The notes under the pieces are model-generated. The model saw nothing but the letters and a program-made list of their open reading frames with translations, made no database searches and was not told where the DNA came from. A program made the position numbers and the translations under genes. This document shows, one piece after another, positions 45,821 to 58,600 of a stretch of 64,000 bases of DNA (positions are counted from its first letter, which is position 1; each line of letters starts with the position of its first letter). Source of the stretch: Triticum aestivum. Taxonomy: Eukaryota; Streptophyta; Magnoliopsida; Poales; Poaceae. The DNA lies in NCBI RefSeq assembly GCF_018294505.1, contig NC_057807.1, forward strand, positions 163,318,304-163,382,303. The letters are read 5' to 3'.

Positions 45821-46135
45821 TAAAACCCTACTCCTGCTTTGTGGTGGATTAGCCTCGCGGGGGCTAGGATGAACTAGTACAGTGAAGAACATCCTCACGG
45901 GGTCTGCTTTGGTGGTGGATATGAGCTCAAGGGATTCGTCCCCCGGCGGTCCGATCCCTTCTATGGTGGTAGCTAGGCTATATTTATAGTTGCCTTGGTC
46001 CTCTTCCCCCAAAACTTAGGAGGGAAGGGATCCCATAGTGGCCAATTTTGAGCGGGGACAAGTAGTACATGTTATCCTAGCGAAAGGTGGTCTTCGCCTG
46101 CAAACCTTCTGGTCGTGACGTCCTGGTGGGCTTGG
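45821..46135 (-). mobile_element. LTR of element D, right piece
   Basis: Continues the LTR begun at 6004 (TAAAACCCTACTCCTGC). Minus-strand TATAAATA at 45981-45988. Cut at 46136 by element E; the expected duplication is CTTGG (46131-46135), whose partner is not in the window. Confidence 0.78.
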
Positions 46136-46605
46136 TGTCGGTGTCAAAACCGGCGAATCTCGGGTAGGGGGTCCTGAACTGTGCGTCTAAGGTTGATGGT
46201 AATAGGAGGTGGGGGACATGATGTTTACCCAAGTTCGGGCCCTCTCTGTGGAGGTAATACCCTACTTCCTGCTTGATTGATCTTGATGAATATGAGTATT
46301 ACAAGAGTTGATCTACCACAAATCGTAATGGCTAAAACCCTAGAAGTCTAGCTTGTATGATTATCTTTGCCATTACGGACTAAGCCCTCTGGTTTATATA
46401 GACACCAGAGGGGACTAGGGTTATACAAAGTCGGTTACAGAGAAAGGAATATTCATATCCGAGCGCCAAGCTAGCCTTCCACGCCAAGGAGAGTCCCATC
46501 CGGACACGGGAGAGAGTCTTCTGTCTTGTATCTTCATAGCCCAATAGTCTGGCCCATGCTACATAGTCCGGCCGTCCGAGGACCCCTTAATCCAGGACTC
46601 CCTCA
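46136..46605 (-). mobile_element. 3' LTR of element E
   Basis: 470 bp, TGTCGGTGTCAAAACC to ACTCCCTCA. Minus-strand TATATAAA at 46393-46400. Confidence 0.87.
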
Positions 46606-46849
46606 GTAGCCCCTGAACCAGGCTTCAATGACGAGGTGTCCGACGCGCAAATTGTCTTCGGCATTGCAAGGCGGGTTCCTCCTCCGATTACTTCAAAGTA
46701 CCTGACTTAAAGTGCAGTATTCGGCTTTCCATTTAATGTCGCGCCCATCGGCTTCCACACCTTCAAGACTTCATCTTCCACGTGTCGAGCGCATATGAGA
46801 GGTCGGAGTATTTTTGTACATATCACCCTGACCATGTAAGAAAGGTGTC

Positions 46850-46857
46850 TATTTAAA
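46850..46857 (+). promoter_or_regulatory. TATA-like box of the antisense gene in E
   Basis: TATTTAAA, 82 bp before the ATG at 46932, in the same relative place as TATAAA at 10299. Confidence 0.55.
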
Positions 46858-46931
46858 GAGATTGGGATCATCAGATCCATCCCGCACCAAGCAAGGAATC
46901 CTCAGAGCTTGCTAGGAGAGACCATTCCAAC

Positions 46932-49759
46932 ATGGCTAGTGCTCCCAGCTCTTCCTCCCGCCCCCATAGCAGAAAAGGCAATTGGGAGAAATGTTCTGTA
47001 TCCCACAGTCAGTTAGCGAAGCTACAGACACAGGGATTTCTTCCCCCCGTGGATCTAGCCCCCATTCGAGTAGGATTGACCTCCTTCAGCAGCGGGGCTC
47101 AGGCGGAGAATTGCCCCAATCCATCCAGGGGGAATGAGTATGCTTCGTTCCCTACTTGTTGAGAGGCGTTGGATTTCCAATCCATCCGTTCCTCCGAGGG
47201 CTTCTGGAGTATTATGGCCTCCAACTGCACAATTTCACTCCTGCCTCCATCCTGCACATCGCGAGTTACGTTGCTCTTTGTGAACTATTCCTGGGTTGTG
47301 AGGCCCATTTTGAATTATGGAGGAAACTATTCTGCCTCGTCCCACGTAGCCAAGAGGGATCAATATATGAAGTGGGCGGAGCCGAGGTATGATGCATCGC
47401 CGGGACCGAATACCTGTCCGGCACGCCGAAGAAGGCATCCGAAGAGTGGCCTTCCGAATGGTTCTATATCAAGGACGTCGCCCTTTCCGACCCAGTCCGA
47501 ATGGGTCTTCCCGAATTTTCAAGCGTTCCTTTGAAGAAACGCCACAGCTGGCGCCCTTGGAGCCTCGAGGGGGAAGACAGCGCAAAAGTCCGTTAATTAA
47601 TGAGCAAGATAAATACGCTCACCCAGTCCGGACTATCAATAGTTGAGGTAATGGTGACTTCCATAGTACAAGGGGTTCAGCCACTCCAATACAGAAGGCT
47701 TCCCATGTGGCACTATAATGGGGAAGATGACGCCTCCTGCGGCGGTCGGAAGGGTCCGGACACCCCCGCCGCATTGGCCAAAATATTGGCCGAACTATAC
47801 AAAGGGGAGAAAGAGGAGTTGTTTCATATTAAGCGCCGAGACGGATTTTCCATGTACAATCCTCCTAGCTGGGTGAGTTCCAATCCCACTACTCTACTCA
47901 ATCTACTCCCTGAGTCACTTTCCATGGACATTAATCCATCCAGTTGTAACAGCAATGGCGGAAGATCACCAAGGGGCTCCACAGCCCCGCTCCACAGCCA
48001 GAGGACCACAACCGGGACCTGGACCCTGAATTCCAAGAGGATCCAGATATATTCGTGGAGCTCGAGGATGGAGTGTTTTACCAGGCGTACCATGACGGCA
48101 CGGAAGTGGCCATCACCACCGACTATCCTGGTCTTCTCCCTGCCTCACACGTAAGTAATCAGTAGATGTTTCCTCCGAAAGAGCTTCCTCATTCTGCCTC
48201 ACCCACCGCGCTACCTCGTGCTCCAAAGGGGAGGCGCTCGACGCGCCATCTTGCACCATAGGCGACTCTAAATAGAGCGGCGCCCGCACCAGGCAAGCTT
48301 TCAAAGAGGAAGGCAAGCAAAGACGCATCAGAGCTGTCATCAAAGACGTATGGCATTGTAAATATGCCCTTTGGCGGTCACATCCAACTGTGACATTAAC
48401 CGTTCGTGTCTTGCAGAAAGATCATTCGCTGGACTATGTCCGGGATTCCCGCCCGTCACACTCCCAACAGCCGGGTTCCAGCCCCTGCTGTAATGACAAG
48501 GTTGATACAGGAGTGCCATCGGATTGTCCTTTGACAGAGGATTTGGATGATGTGTCCGTCACAAACTTGGAAGTGGTGAGCGCCATGAACCATTGGTGCC
48601 GGAGGGCTATTCTTCGTGACCCCGGCTTTACAACAGAGGCATTCAACGCCTTCAGCTTGGGTGATCCGTACATCCGAGCTGCTCGAGATGGGCTTGCCAG
48701 AGCCACAGACCAATATTTGAAAGATATGCGGGTGAGATCGCAATATATACCAGTAACCCCCGAGACTTGAAGGAGTTGATTCATCTGATTTAAGGATCAT
48801 TTGTAAAACCAAGTGCTTACGGAGAAGAACAACATGTTATCTCAAGAGCTGGAAAAGTGTTGGACCCAGCTAGCTTCTGCGACAGCCGAACTGGAGAAAT
48901 CCAAGAAGGCATTGCCTGGTAATGTGTCCCTCCATCGAGAAAAACCAAATTATATACCAGCAATGCTAACACAGTTGCATATGTTATGGCAGGATCGTCA
49001 GATCATCCGGGGGAGGCGCCGGAAGTCGCACAAGTGGGTGAACAAGAAGCCAAAAGGCAACTGGCCGCGGGCGAACGTATACTGACACGGGTCAGGGAGG
49101 AGAAAAACAAACTCTAGGATTCCAACATATAGCTGGGAGGAGAACTCAAAGATGTACGGGCCCAGTTGGCTGACTACGTAAAGGAAAATAAGAGGCTGCG
49201 AGGCGACATATTTAGTATGTGTTCAAACTTACCTCCGCGTAATTTGGTGAGGAAAGGAACTGACAGAGTTATGTCTGTAGGTATGCTGACTGGCCGTCCC
49301 GAAGAGGAGATGACCGGATCTTTGGACGATCTGCTACAAGAGCTGTTGCAAATGCACGAGCGAGCTCGGTAGGCAATGCGAAGCGTTGCCAAGGCCTTAT
49401 GGCCATCTGCCTCCCCTCTAGAAAGTATGGAGGAGCTTGTACAGCTATTTAAGGGAGCGTGGCGGAATTTCCGATTATGGAAGATATCGGCCTGCCGGGA
49501 AGGTGCGCGATAGGCCTAGGCCATGGTGAAAACATGGTATACCAAGCTTGATCCGAATCATATGGCCCGGGTCGGACCTTTAGGGTCATATGGAAAAGAA
49601 ATTCCCGTTAGTTTGGTATATGAACAGGTAAATGTAGCCGCAAAATATTCTCAACAGGATTTTAAGCTAGACAACCTGTTGGACACCATAGAAGAGGAAA
49701 TTTTGAGTCCAAGTGACTATGTACTTTCCTTGACATATTTTTCCCTAGCCGGATTGTAA
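46932..49759 (+). pseudogene. Spliced antisense accessory gene of element E
   Basis: Starts MASAPSSSSRPHSRKGNW at 46932. A frameshift near 47155 moves it into GVGFPIHPFLRGLLEYYGLQ and EWPSEWFYIKDVAL, the same Transposase_28-like domain as at 10410. Splice-like signals: donor TGG|GTGAGT at 47873, acceptor ending 47952, donor CAC|GTAAGT at 48151, acceptor ACTTGCAG... near 48417, donor CGG|GTGAGA near 48731. Middle exons encode FQEDPDIFVELEDGVFYQAY and SVTNLEVVSAMNHWCRRAIL. Later ones form a coiled coil (KNNMLSQELEKCWTQLASAT, then KENKRLRGDIF), ending in RPEEEMTGSLDDLLQELLQM and a C-terminal TWYTKLDPNHMARVGPLG to TTG...TAA at 49759. Several stops and the frameshift make it a pseudogene. Confidence 0.66.
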
Positions 49760-50345
49760 AACAATTGTCATGGCAGACCTTTTCGCTTCAACCTGTGGAC
49801 CCGAAGGTGCGGAGTGTTTCCGAATACCTGAGCGGCAAAATAAAACCGGGGTATGCGTGCAAACCAGGCATAGGGGTCATAGTTGCTTGAACAGACAAGT
49901 ATCCGGCTAGCTATGTTATATTACATTATAATTATAAGAAACATCTTCCAGAGAGAATAGTTCCGTTAAGGGTTCCTTTCCCTGGGTGAGCATGTGCTAA
50001 CATGCATGCCCGAACTGTGATTGAAAAATCGCAGTATACGTAACATGTGGGGGTTCATAGTGTAATGAGTAAAAAACATCTTTAGTCCGCTGATAGAATA
50101 TTCCCTTAAGAATGTTAGCTTTCAGCTTCACCCAGTTTGAGGCACACATCCGAATGACCCGGCAGTAAGAATTGCAGAGGTGCTCCCTTTATGCCCTAGG
50201 TGAACTAACGGGAACGTAGGGCATAAGCACAGGAGCCAGGCAACCGAGCTTGGCCAAAACTTAAGTCATATTGATGCATATAATGGCGAAGAAAAGGCAC
50301 ATATGAGCAAAAGACACATATGTGGTGAGCTTAATGCTCGGAAAC

Positions 50346-50405
<60 letters not shown>

Positions 50406-50601
50406 GCTTCTATACAACAAGCCCCCAGGTATAATGGACGTACATATTTGAGGATGTGTACGTCGTAGGTGCACGGTTTAGCTGCACAAGAGCTTTAAGG
50501 CTAAAAAAAGAAAAAGTGAAAAGAGAGGGAAAAATAAATAAATAATGAAAACAAAAGGGAGAAGGAGACGAATGAAGAGTTCGGTGCGAGGCATAGAATC
50601 T
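49760..50601. other. Spacer between convergent genes in E
   Basis: No gene seen. It contains the microsatellite at 50346-50405 and the 3' ends of the antisense gene and of pol. Confidence 0.5.
50346..50405. repeat. (TAA)20 microsatellite
   Basis: Sixty bases, 20 perfect TAA units, flanked by GAAAC and GCTTC. Confidence 0.97.
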
Positions 50602-51641
50602 TCAGAGTCTGGCCGCGTTCCATGGCTTCGGCTCTAGGCAATTGTCTGATGCATCACGCAGGCGGTACGCTCCTCCAGTGAGGACTTTGTCAATGATGAA
50701 GGGACCCTCCCACTTGGGCTTGAGTTTGTCCTTTTTCTTCTCCGGCAAGCGTAGAACGAGTTTGCCAACATTATAAGTCTTGGTCCGTAATCCTCTGCTT
50801 TGATATCTGTGGGCCTGTTGTTGATAAAATGCAGAACGGGCTTTTGTGATGTCGCGCTCCTCCTCCAGGGCATCTAAGTTGTCCTGCCGATCAAGCTCGG
50901 CCTCTCTCTCTTCGTACATGTGCACTCGAGGTGAGTCATGAATAATGTCGCCGGGTAACACAGCCTCTGCACCGTACACCATGAAGAAAGGTGTATATCT
51001 GGTAGTGAGGTTGGGCGTGGTCCGCAGCCCCAGAGTATGGAGTCGAGCTCCTCTACCCAGTGCTTGTTTGATTCTTTCAAAGACCGCACTAGTCTGGGCT
51101 TAGTGATACTCATAATAAGACCGTTGGCTCGTTCGACTTGACCGTTTGTTTGCGGGTGATAGACGGAGGCGTAATCGAGCTTAATGCCCAGATTAACACA
51201 ACAGGTTTTCACCTCATCGGCTGTGAAATTGGAGCCCTTATCGGTTATGATGTTGTGTGGAACACCATAACAGTGCACAACACCGGATATGAAGTCTATC
51301 ACTGGTCTGGCTTCGGCCGTTTTAACTGGTTTGGCCTCTATCCACTTAGTGAATTTATCCACCATGACCAACAGATATTTTTTCTTATGGCTTCCTCCTT
51401 CAAGGGGTCCGACCATATCAAGGCCCCAGACTGCGAAAGGCCAAGTGATGGGGATTGTTTGTAGAGCGGTGGGTGGCATATGGCTTTGGTTGGCGAAAAG
51501 CTGGCATCCGACGAAACGTTGGACCAAGTCCTGTGCATATGCTCGGGCCGTCGGCCAATAGAAACCTGTACGGAAGGCCTTGCTTACAAGGGCCCGAGCT
51601 GCAAAGTGGTGACCACCGAGACCAGCATGAATTTCAGCCAA
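50602..51641 (-). pseudogene. Integrase of element E, frameshifted
   Basis: The frame from 51641 has the zinc-binding part (GLGGHHFAARALVSKAFRTG, FVGCQLFANQ; the first Cys of the CxxC pair is Val here) and the catalytic core with D in GLDMVGPLEGG, D in ITDKGSNFTADE and E in HPQTNGQVERANG. A frameshift near 51.0 kb shifts to the C-terminal frame (MVYGAEAVLPGDIIHDSPRV, YNVGKLVLRLPEKKKDKLKP, GPFIIDKVLTGGAYRL). It inserts the cDNA into the genome. No chromodomain follows, consistent with the Tat lineage. Confidence 0.82.
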
Positions 51642-51782
51642 GAGTTACCGCCCCTCTTCCTCAGAGATACATCTTTGAAGTACTCCGGTAGCGCTTTTCT
51701 TGTAGAGTTCTCCATCGTGAACCTTTTAGGCTTTCAAGGGCTGGAGAATGCGGCGCGCCTCATTCTGATCCTCAAGGAGTTC

Positions 51783-52290
51783 TCACCTATTAAGGTAGGC
51801 CAAGAAGGGTTCAGTCCATGGGGCAATGACTGCCATGATAAGGTGGGCCGACGGTGTTATTTCGGTGGTTGAGCCCCCGATGATATCGGTGTGCTCGGAA
51901 TCTGGGGTTGTATTCGGATCCGGACTGGTGTTGCTGCTCTCCCCTTGCCACACCACGGACGGCTTGAAGAGCCTTTCCAGAAAGATGTTGGGTGGGACAG
52001 GCTCGCGCATAGCACCGATGCGAGCAAGGACATCCGCCACTTGATTACTTTCTTGAGCGACATGATGAAACTCGAGCCCTTCGAACCGAGCCGACATTTT
52101 GAGAACGGTGTTGTGGTAAGCCACCATCTTCGCATCTTTGGCATCGAAATCTCCATTTATTTGAGATATTGTGAGGTTTGAATCCCCGCGCACTTCCAGG
52201 CATTATATGCCCATGGAGACAGCCATACGAAGACCATCTAATAAGGCCTCGTATTTGATGTCTACTACACAAGCTTCTTCTTGTAGACGT
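51783..52290 (-). pseudogene. RNase H of element E, 5'-truncated
   Basis: The minus strand from 52290 reads KYEALLDGLRMAVSMGI, a stop, then LEVRGDSNLTISQINGDFDA, HHVAQESNQVADVLARIGAM. These are the RNase H blocks with the EYEALL, GDS and N-x-x-AD-LA motifs. The N-terminal part is lost at the junction with LTR G. A linker to integrase follows. Confidence 0.78.
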
Positions 52291-53579
52291 TGTTGGGCCT
52301 GCAAGTGCACAGGTTTGTAGGACAGTAGCAAATTTCCCTCAAGTGGATGACCTAAGGTTTATCAATCTGTGGGAGGCGTAGGATGAAGATGGTCTCTCTC
52401 AAGCAACCCTGCAACCAAATAACAAAGAGTCTCTTGTGTCCCCAACACACCCAATACAATGGTAAATTGTATAGGTGCACTAGTTCGGCGAAGAGATGGT
52501 GATACAAGTGCAAAATAGATAGTAGATAAAGGTTTTTGTAATCTGAAATAATAAAAACAGTAAGGTAAATAATGGTAAAAGTGAGCATAAACGGTATTGC
52601 AATGATAGGAAACAAGGCCTAGGGTTCATACTTTCACTAGTGCAAGTTCTCTCAACAATAATAACATAGATAGATAATATAACAAGCCCTCACCTTGCAA
52701 GAAAGAGTCACTCCGAAGCCACTAATAGCGGAGAACAAATGTAGAGATTATGGTAGGGTACGAAACCACCTCAAAGTTATTCTTTCGGATCGATCTATAA
52801 AAGAGTTTGTACTAGAATAACACCTTAAGATACAAATCAACCAAAACCCTAATGTCACCTAGATACTCCATTGTCACCTCAAGTATCCGTGGGCATGATT
52901 ATACAATATGCATCACACAATCTCAGATTCATTCGACCAACATAAAAGTACTTCAAAGAGTGCCCCAAAGTTTCTATCGGAGAGTCAAGAACATGTTCCA
53001 ACCCCTATGCATAGGTTCCCAATGTCACGAAACCCGCAAGTTGATCACCAAGACATACATCAAGTGTTCTCATAAAAGACTCAATCCGATAAGATAACTT
53101 CAAAGGGGAAACTCAATTCATCACAAGAGAGTAGAGGGGGAGAAACATCATAAGATCCAACTACAATAGCAAAGCTCGGGATACATCAAGATCGTGCCAT
53201 AGATGGAACACGAGAGAGAACACGAGAGAGAGAGAGAGATCAAACACATAGCTACTGGTACATACCCTCAGCCCCGAGGGTGAACTACTCCCTCCTCATC
53301 ATGGATAGCACCGAGATGATGAAGATGGCCACCGGTGAAGGATCCCCCCTTCGGCAGGGTGCCGGGAAGGGCTCCCGAAAGATTTTTGGTGGCTACAGAG
53401 GCTGGCGGCGGCGGAACTCCCGATCTATCTTCTGTTCTAGAAGTTTTAGGGTACGAGAGTATATATGGGTGCAGGGGGTACGTCGGAGGAGCTACGGGGG
53501 CCCCACAAGGCAGGGGGCGCGCCCGAGGGGGTGGGTGCGCCCCCGACCCTCGTGGGCAGCCCGTATCTCCCCTAACGTG
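52291..53579 (-). mobile_element. Element G: partial LTR of another retrotransposon
   Basis: From about 52300 (TGCAAGTGCACAGGTTTG) to 53579. The composition is typical of a long Triticeae Gypsy LTR, with 'caatacaatggtaaattg', a GA-rich run (53218-53240), and a minus-strand TATA-like box at 53460-53466. It is cut by Copia element H at 53580. The exact left end is uncertain within about 10 bp. No coding sequence. Confidence 0.65.
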
Positions 53580-55115
53580 TGAAAGTGCATTATATCGACT
53601 AGAGGGGGTGAATAGGAGATTCTTATGAATTCTTCACTGAGGAATTTGCCGGTGAGGAAATTCCTTACTGAAGAACTACTAGCAGCGGAATAAGTACTAA
53701 GAAGTAAGCGTAACAGAATACAAGCATGGTCATCATGATGAGATGAAGACTAGCACAGAGTACAGAAAGCGTAATCACAGGATAACACAAGACGAAGACA
53801 AACAGACTAAAGAAATTGAACTGAGGAAATTGAGAAAGTCTTCAGTCGATGTCTTCAAGCACAGATATGAACAAACACTCAACACAGTAATGAGGAAATG
53901 AAAGGGTTGAGGAAATAGAACCAGTTGGTTGGTGAAGACAATGATTTGGTAGACCAGTTCCAATTGCTGTCTCAGTTGTACGTCTGGTTGGAGCGGCTGA
54001 GTATTTAAACTCGAGAACACGCAGTCCCGGACACCCAGTCACTGAGCCGCAACTCAGGACACCCAGTCCTCACCGTATTCTCCTTGAACTAAGGCCACGC
54101 AGACCTCGTCCAATCACTCGTGGTAAGTCTTCAGGCGACTTCCAAACCTTCACAGACTTGGTCACTCGGCAATCCACAATTCCTCTTGGATGCTCTAGAC
54201 CTTGACGCCTAACCGTCTGGAAGAAGCATAGTCTTCAAAGGTAACAAGCGTCGGATCCACGCATGATCAATTTCTTCAGTGATGCTCAATCACTTTGGGT
54301 TTGTGGGGGTTTGGTTTTTGGGTTTTCCTCACTTGATGTTTTTCGCTCAAAGTCCTCGGAGGATGGGTTGCTCTCAAATGACAAGTGTCAAGTTCTCTCG
54401 GAGCAGCCAACCAACTAGTGGTTGTAGGGGGCGGCTATTTATAGCCTAGGGAGCAGCCCGACATGATAAGACATAAATGCCCTTCAATGATATGACCGTT
54501 AGGTGGATAAGATATTTTGGGACAGCTGGCGCGCAGCACAGCAACGGTCAGAAATTTGACTCTCAAATTCCTCAGGGCTATCATGTTCCTCACTGTGTAG
54601 GCAATTCGGACTAGCGAATTCCTAACTCCTCAGTCAGAGCAAAGTCCTCAGTGACTAGAAGAACTGCGTCTCTGTCACTGAAGAAATTGACTGAACTGTA
54701 TGAGATTTCCAATGGCTTCACTCGAAGGGATTGGTAGGTGTAGGATTTTGAGTTGAGCATCACATGGAAATTTTCCTTAGTATTTCCTCGACCCCCTTTA
54801 ACAGTACGGTGTTTCCTATGACTCAAGAAAGAGAAAATGAAACTACGAAAACAAAAGTCTTCACGCTTCATGTTCCTCAAATGAATACCAAGTCTTCAAG
54901 GTCACACCAATTTCTTCACTTTCAAAGTCTTCAGAAAGTCTTCAGAATATCAAAGTCTTCAGTCAAAGAACTTCATTTTTAGGGGTCGACTTTCTCTATA
55001 AATATCAAACTCCTCATAGACTTATAGACCTGTGTACACTTACAAACGCATCAGTCCCTTAACCTATAAGTCTTCAATACACCAAAATCACTAAGGGGCA
55101 CTAGATGCACTTACA
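53580..55115 (-). mobile_element. 3' LTR of element H
   Basis: 1,536 bp: TGAAAGTGCATTATATCG to GATGCACTTACA on the + strand, so TGTAAGTGCATC...GCACTTTCA in sense. Minus-strand TATAAATA at 54436-54443. Confidence 0.85.
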
Positions 55116-55132
55116 ATCTCCCCCTTTTTGGC
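55116..55132 (-). promoter_or_regulatory. Polypurine tract of element H
   Basis: ATCTCCCCCTTTTTGGC on the + strand gives GCCAAAAAGGGGGAGAT beside the LTR. Confidence 0.82.
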
Positions 55133-55648
55133 GATTGATGACAACATAGGTTAAGTTTTCAACGGGGATAAACATATGAAGTGTAAATACTGATATTGGG
55201 GAATTTGATTGCAAGATATAGAAGAACTCCCCCTGAAGATGTGCATAGTGAGGAATTTGCGTTTGAGGCAATGCACATTTGAAGAGTTGAATCATGGAGA
55301 TGTCCCCCTATATCTTGTAATTCATACACACATTTGACATATAATATGAAGAATTTGAAATGCATGATGAAATATGGTGCCTGATGAAATTCAGCATGCG
55401 TGCAATAATATTAACGAGGAATAAGCATGCAGAATGGCATCAATCAGAGCATAGTGCATCAAAAGTATCAGAGCACCATCGGGTTTAAGATTACAACTCG
55501 ATCCATATAAAAGTTTCAGAAGAACGAGAGTTGTAACTTAAAAAAACGCCTTTATATAGACCCGCTTGAAGACTAACTCAGATTTCTCCCCCTTTGTCAT
55601 CAAATGACCAAAAGGATTGAAACTAAGGACTAACGCCCCTGAAGAATT
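55133..55648. other. Non-coding stretch between extra gene and 3' LTR of H
   Basis: AT-rich; no gene. A second pyrimidine-rich tract 'tctccccctttgtcatc' at about 55584 could be an additional PPT-like site. Confidence 0.5.
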
Positions 55649-58600
55649 TCAAGTTGATGGAGGAGCGCCAGCGTTGTCGGGGTTGTTTGTTGTAGCAGGG
55701 CCTGCCGCAGTGTCGTCCAAATCTTCATACTCATCAGTATCACGCGATGAAGAATAAGAGCTGGCCACCAGTGGAGGAACTTTGACCCTCTTGAATTTCT
55801 TCGGAGGAGGTGCAGACAAGTCAAATTCTTCCTTGAGACCCATAGTCTTCAGTTCTTCAGCGCTATAGATATGAGTGAGGACAGCCCTGGTGCGGTTGAG
55901 GGTTTCATGAAGGTAGTAATGGTTCTTGTTCACTGCATTGTGTGTTGAGGTCATGTTGTGAAGAATTGCACCAAACTGACGCTTTACCCATTTGTGATTG
56001 CAATCAACCTTCTGATGAAGACTGAGGAGTAACTCACGGTCAGTCATCACCCTGGGTGCTGTGGCTTGAGGATTTTGCTTGGCTGAGGTATTTGCGGCAG
56101 TGTCATGTGTGGCAGAGTCATCATTGGTAGAGTAAGATGTAGCTAGACGAAATTGACCATCCAATGGACGAATGCCTTCATCAATCACAGCAGCTGCCTT
56201 GCCTTTACCATCAGATGATGAAACTGGCCGTTTGAGGACTTCAATGGGAGGCAAGTAGCTACCGTGGTTCAAAGTGTCAGCTTTGTAATTCAGTGAAGAT
56301 CTTGCCCTGATGAATCTCATAATCCAAGGAGCATAGGGTTTCAGCTCGAATGGTGACATAGCAACATTTGCCAGAGTCCTCATGAAGAAATCATGGAAGT
56401 TCACGGGAATGCCATGAATGATGTTGAAAAGCATATTCTTCATGATGCCAATGACTTCTTCATCATTTGACTCGTGACCTTTGATAGGACTCATTGTCTT
56501 CGTCAGAATGCGACAGACAGTCCAAGGCACATAGAGTAATTCCTTGACGAGGAATTTGGTTCATGGTGCCTGCCCTGGCTTCAAAGGCTTCATGAGCACT
56601 TGCATATAGTGATTTGTCAGTTCAGGGTCATTGTAGATGCAACGTGCACTATCATGGGGAGGATCGAGAGGAAGGACACGAAGCAATTCAGTTGTTGGTG
56701 CCTTGTAGTGAGTGTTTTCGGTCATCCAATCCAACACCCATGAGTTGACATCTTCAACGCTTCCAGTGATATGCAGTGTACGTAGAACTGAAGAATGAGT
56801 TCTTCATTCCAATCACAGATGTCAGTGCAGAAGTTGAGTAATCCTTTATCGTGAATAACACTGAGGACTGGCTCGAAGCATGGCAGAGATTCCATATCCA
56901 CGTGAGGAATATGCTCATGATCGAAGATTTTGTCTTTGTCAAACAACACTGAGGAATAAAAGTTGGCTTGACTTGCAGTCCAGAAACGCCTCTTCCTTAT
57001 GCGAGCAGAGTCATATGGATTGTAGTCAGTGAAGAACACATGCTCCAAAAAGAAGTCTTCAGCCTTGAACTTTTGCTTACTTGAGAACGGATTCTTTGGC
57101 TTGGGCAGAGGAGTGTCAGTAATTTGCAGCACAACCTCAGGAATCGCAATCTCAGGTTCTTCAGGCTGAGGAATTTCTGGTTCCTCTTCTTGTGCAACCT
57201 GTGGATCAGCAGCAGCAGGTTCTTCAGCACTAGCGGCTGGAATATCTTCATGAACAGAGGGAGTGGGTTGAGTTTCTTCAGAGCCCGTCTGAACTGTTGT
57301 TGCCGGGGACTGGGGAATCTATTGGATAGGTGTGAATAGAGGAGTATTGGGATGCTGACTTTCCCAAAAGTCATCGTTCATCACAGGTGTGGTGCATCCA
57401 ATATCCACATCCTCATCTTCAATTTCCTCAACACCAGCCTCTTCAGCTGTGAACAGAGGCATAGGTGAGGAAATGACTGTCGTTGAAGGGATTGCATCCA
57501 CTTCAATTTCTTCATCAATCTGCTCTGACGAAGCAGAATGATTTTCTTCATCTGATCCGCTTGGGATCTTATAATCTTCTCCAAAAGGAACAATTTTCTT
57601 TGATGACATGGATGAAATTGGAACAACATCAATTGGATTTTCAAATGAGCTGGTCATTGGCTTCATTTTCTTCGCAGCTGAAGAATTTGACGCAGCAGAT
57701 GCCTTCCTTTTCTTCACCGCAGCTCGCTCTGTAGCCTTGGTCTTCTTCACCTCATAGGCAGATGGAAGAATTGGAGTTGGTGTAGGCACGGGAGGAGCTG
57801 AGGAATCTGGTTGATTTTCTTCAGGCGCAACTGATGCAGTTGCCCTGATCTCTTCAGTTTCTTCAGGCGCACCACTAGTGGATGCCCTGGCAATTTCTTC
57901 AGCGGCTGGAATGGAGTCATCAGCCCTGGAACTAGCATTTTCATCACCAGGCTAAAAGTCATCAGCGGTGCTGGCATGTTCTTCAGCAGGCTGAGCACAG
58001 TCTGCAGCCTGAGGATTTTCTTGTTGCGATGGGGCTGCAACATTTGTGAATTTCTTCGTCAGATCGACGAATCTCACTTTGTCTCCTTGCCAATCAGCAT
58101 AGTAGGCATCGAAGTCTTTGCTGGGGGCTTGAATTTCAGACTGAGCCTTGAGAAGTTCCTCAGGTGTCATTCTGACAACATTTTTCTTCAGGAGCTTCTC
58201 CTTCCTATATTGCGCTTTCTTGATCTCTCTTGCCTTCTCAAATTTCCATTTCTCTTGAGTGATGAAATGGATCTTCCTCGGATCCAAAAGCAGTGACACA
58301 GATGTGCCTTTGGCTCTAGCGGCCTTCACCTGTCTGTCTCTGATGATTTATGCAAGTTCATCATTAGAAGCTTCATCATCAGAGGGCACATGAAATGCGA
58401 CCTGTTTCTTCCTTGGACTTGGTCGAGGACCGCGTCCAGCTGTTGCTTTAGTCTTCAATAGTGTGGGGCCTGATGAGGACATTGGTGCAGCTAAGGAACT
58501 TGCTGAGACACCAGAGGCAATCGAGAAACCCGTAGTCCTTTGACATGTAGCCAGATGCACAGGAGCTGAGGACTTTGAGGGAGCTGCTGAGGACTTTGGT

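Larger units (their letters stand above)
46136..52290 (-). mobile_element. Element E: Fatima-like Gypsy element with pol, truncated
   Basis: 3' LTR 46136-46605, followed by the same GTAGCCCCTGAACCAGGC block as the Fatima-like element at 9862. Then an antisense gene (46932-49759, +), a spacer with a microsatellite, and, on the minus strand, integrase (51641-50602) and RNase H (52290-51783). RT, protease, gag and the 5' LTR would lie to the right of 52290, where an unrelated LTR (G) begins. It shows the pol layout that the copy at 9.4-18.5 kb has lost. Confidence 0.82.

Noticed and set aside
53218..53240. GA-rich run as a functional GAGA element
   Set aside because: It is a short simple repeat inside an LTR with no other support.
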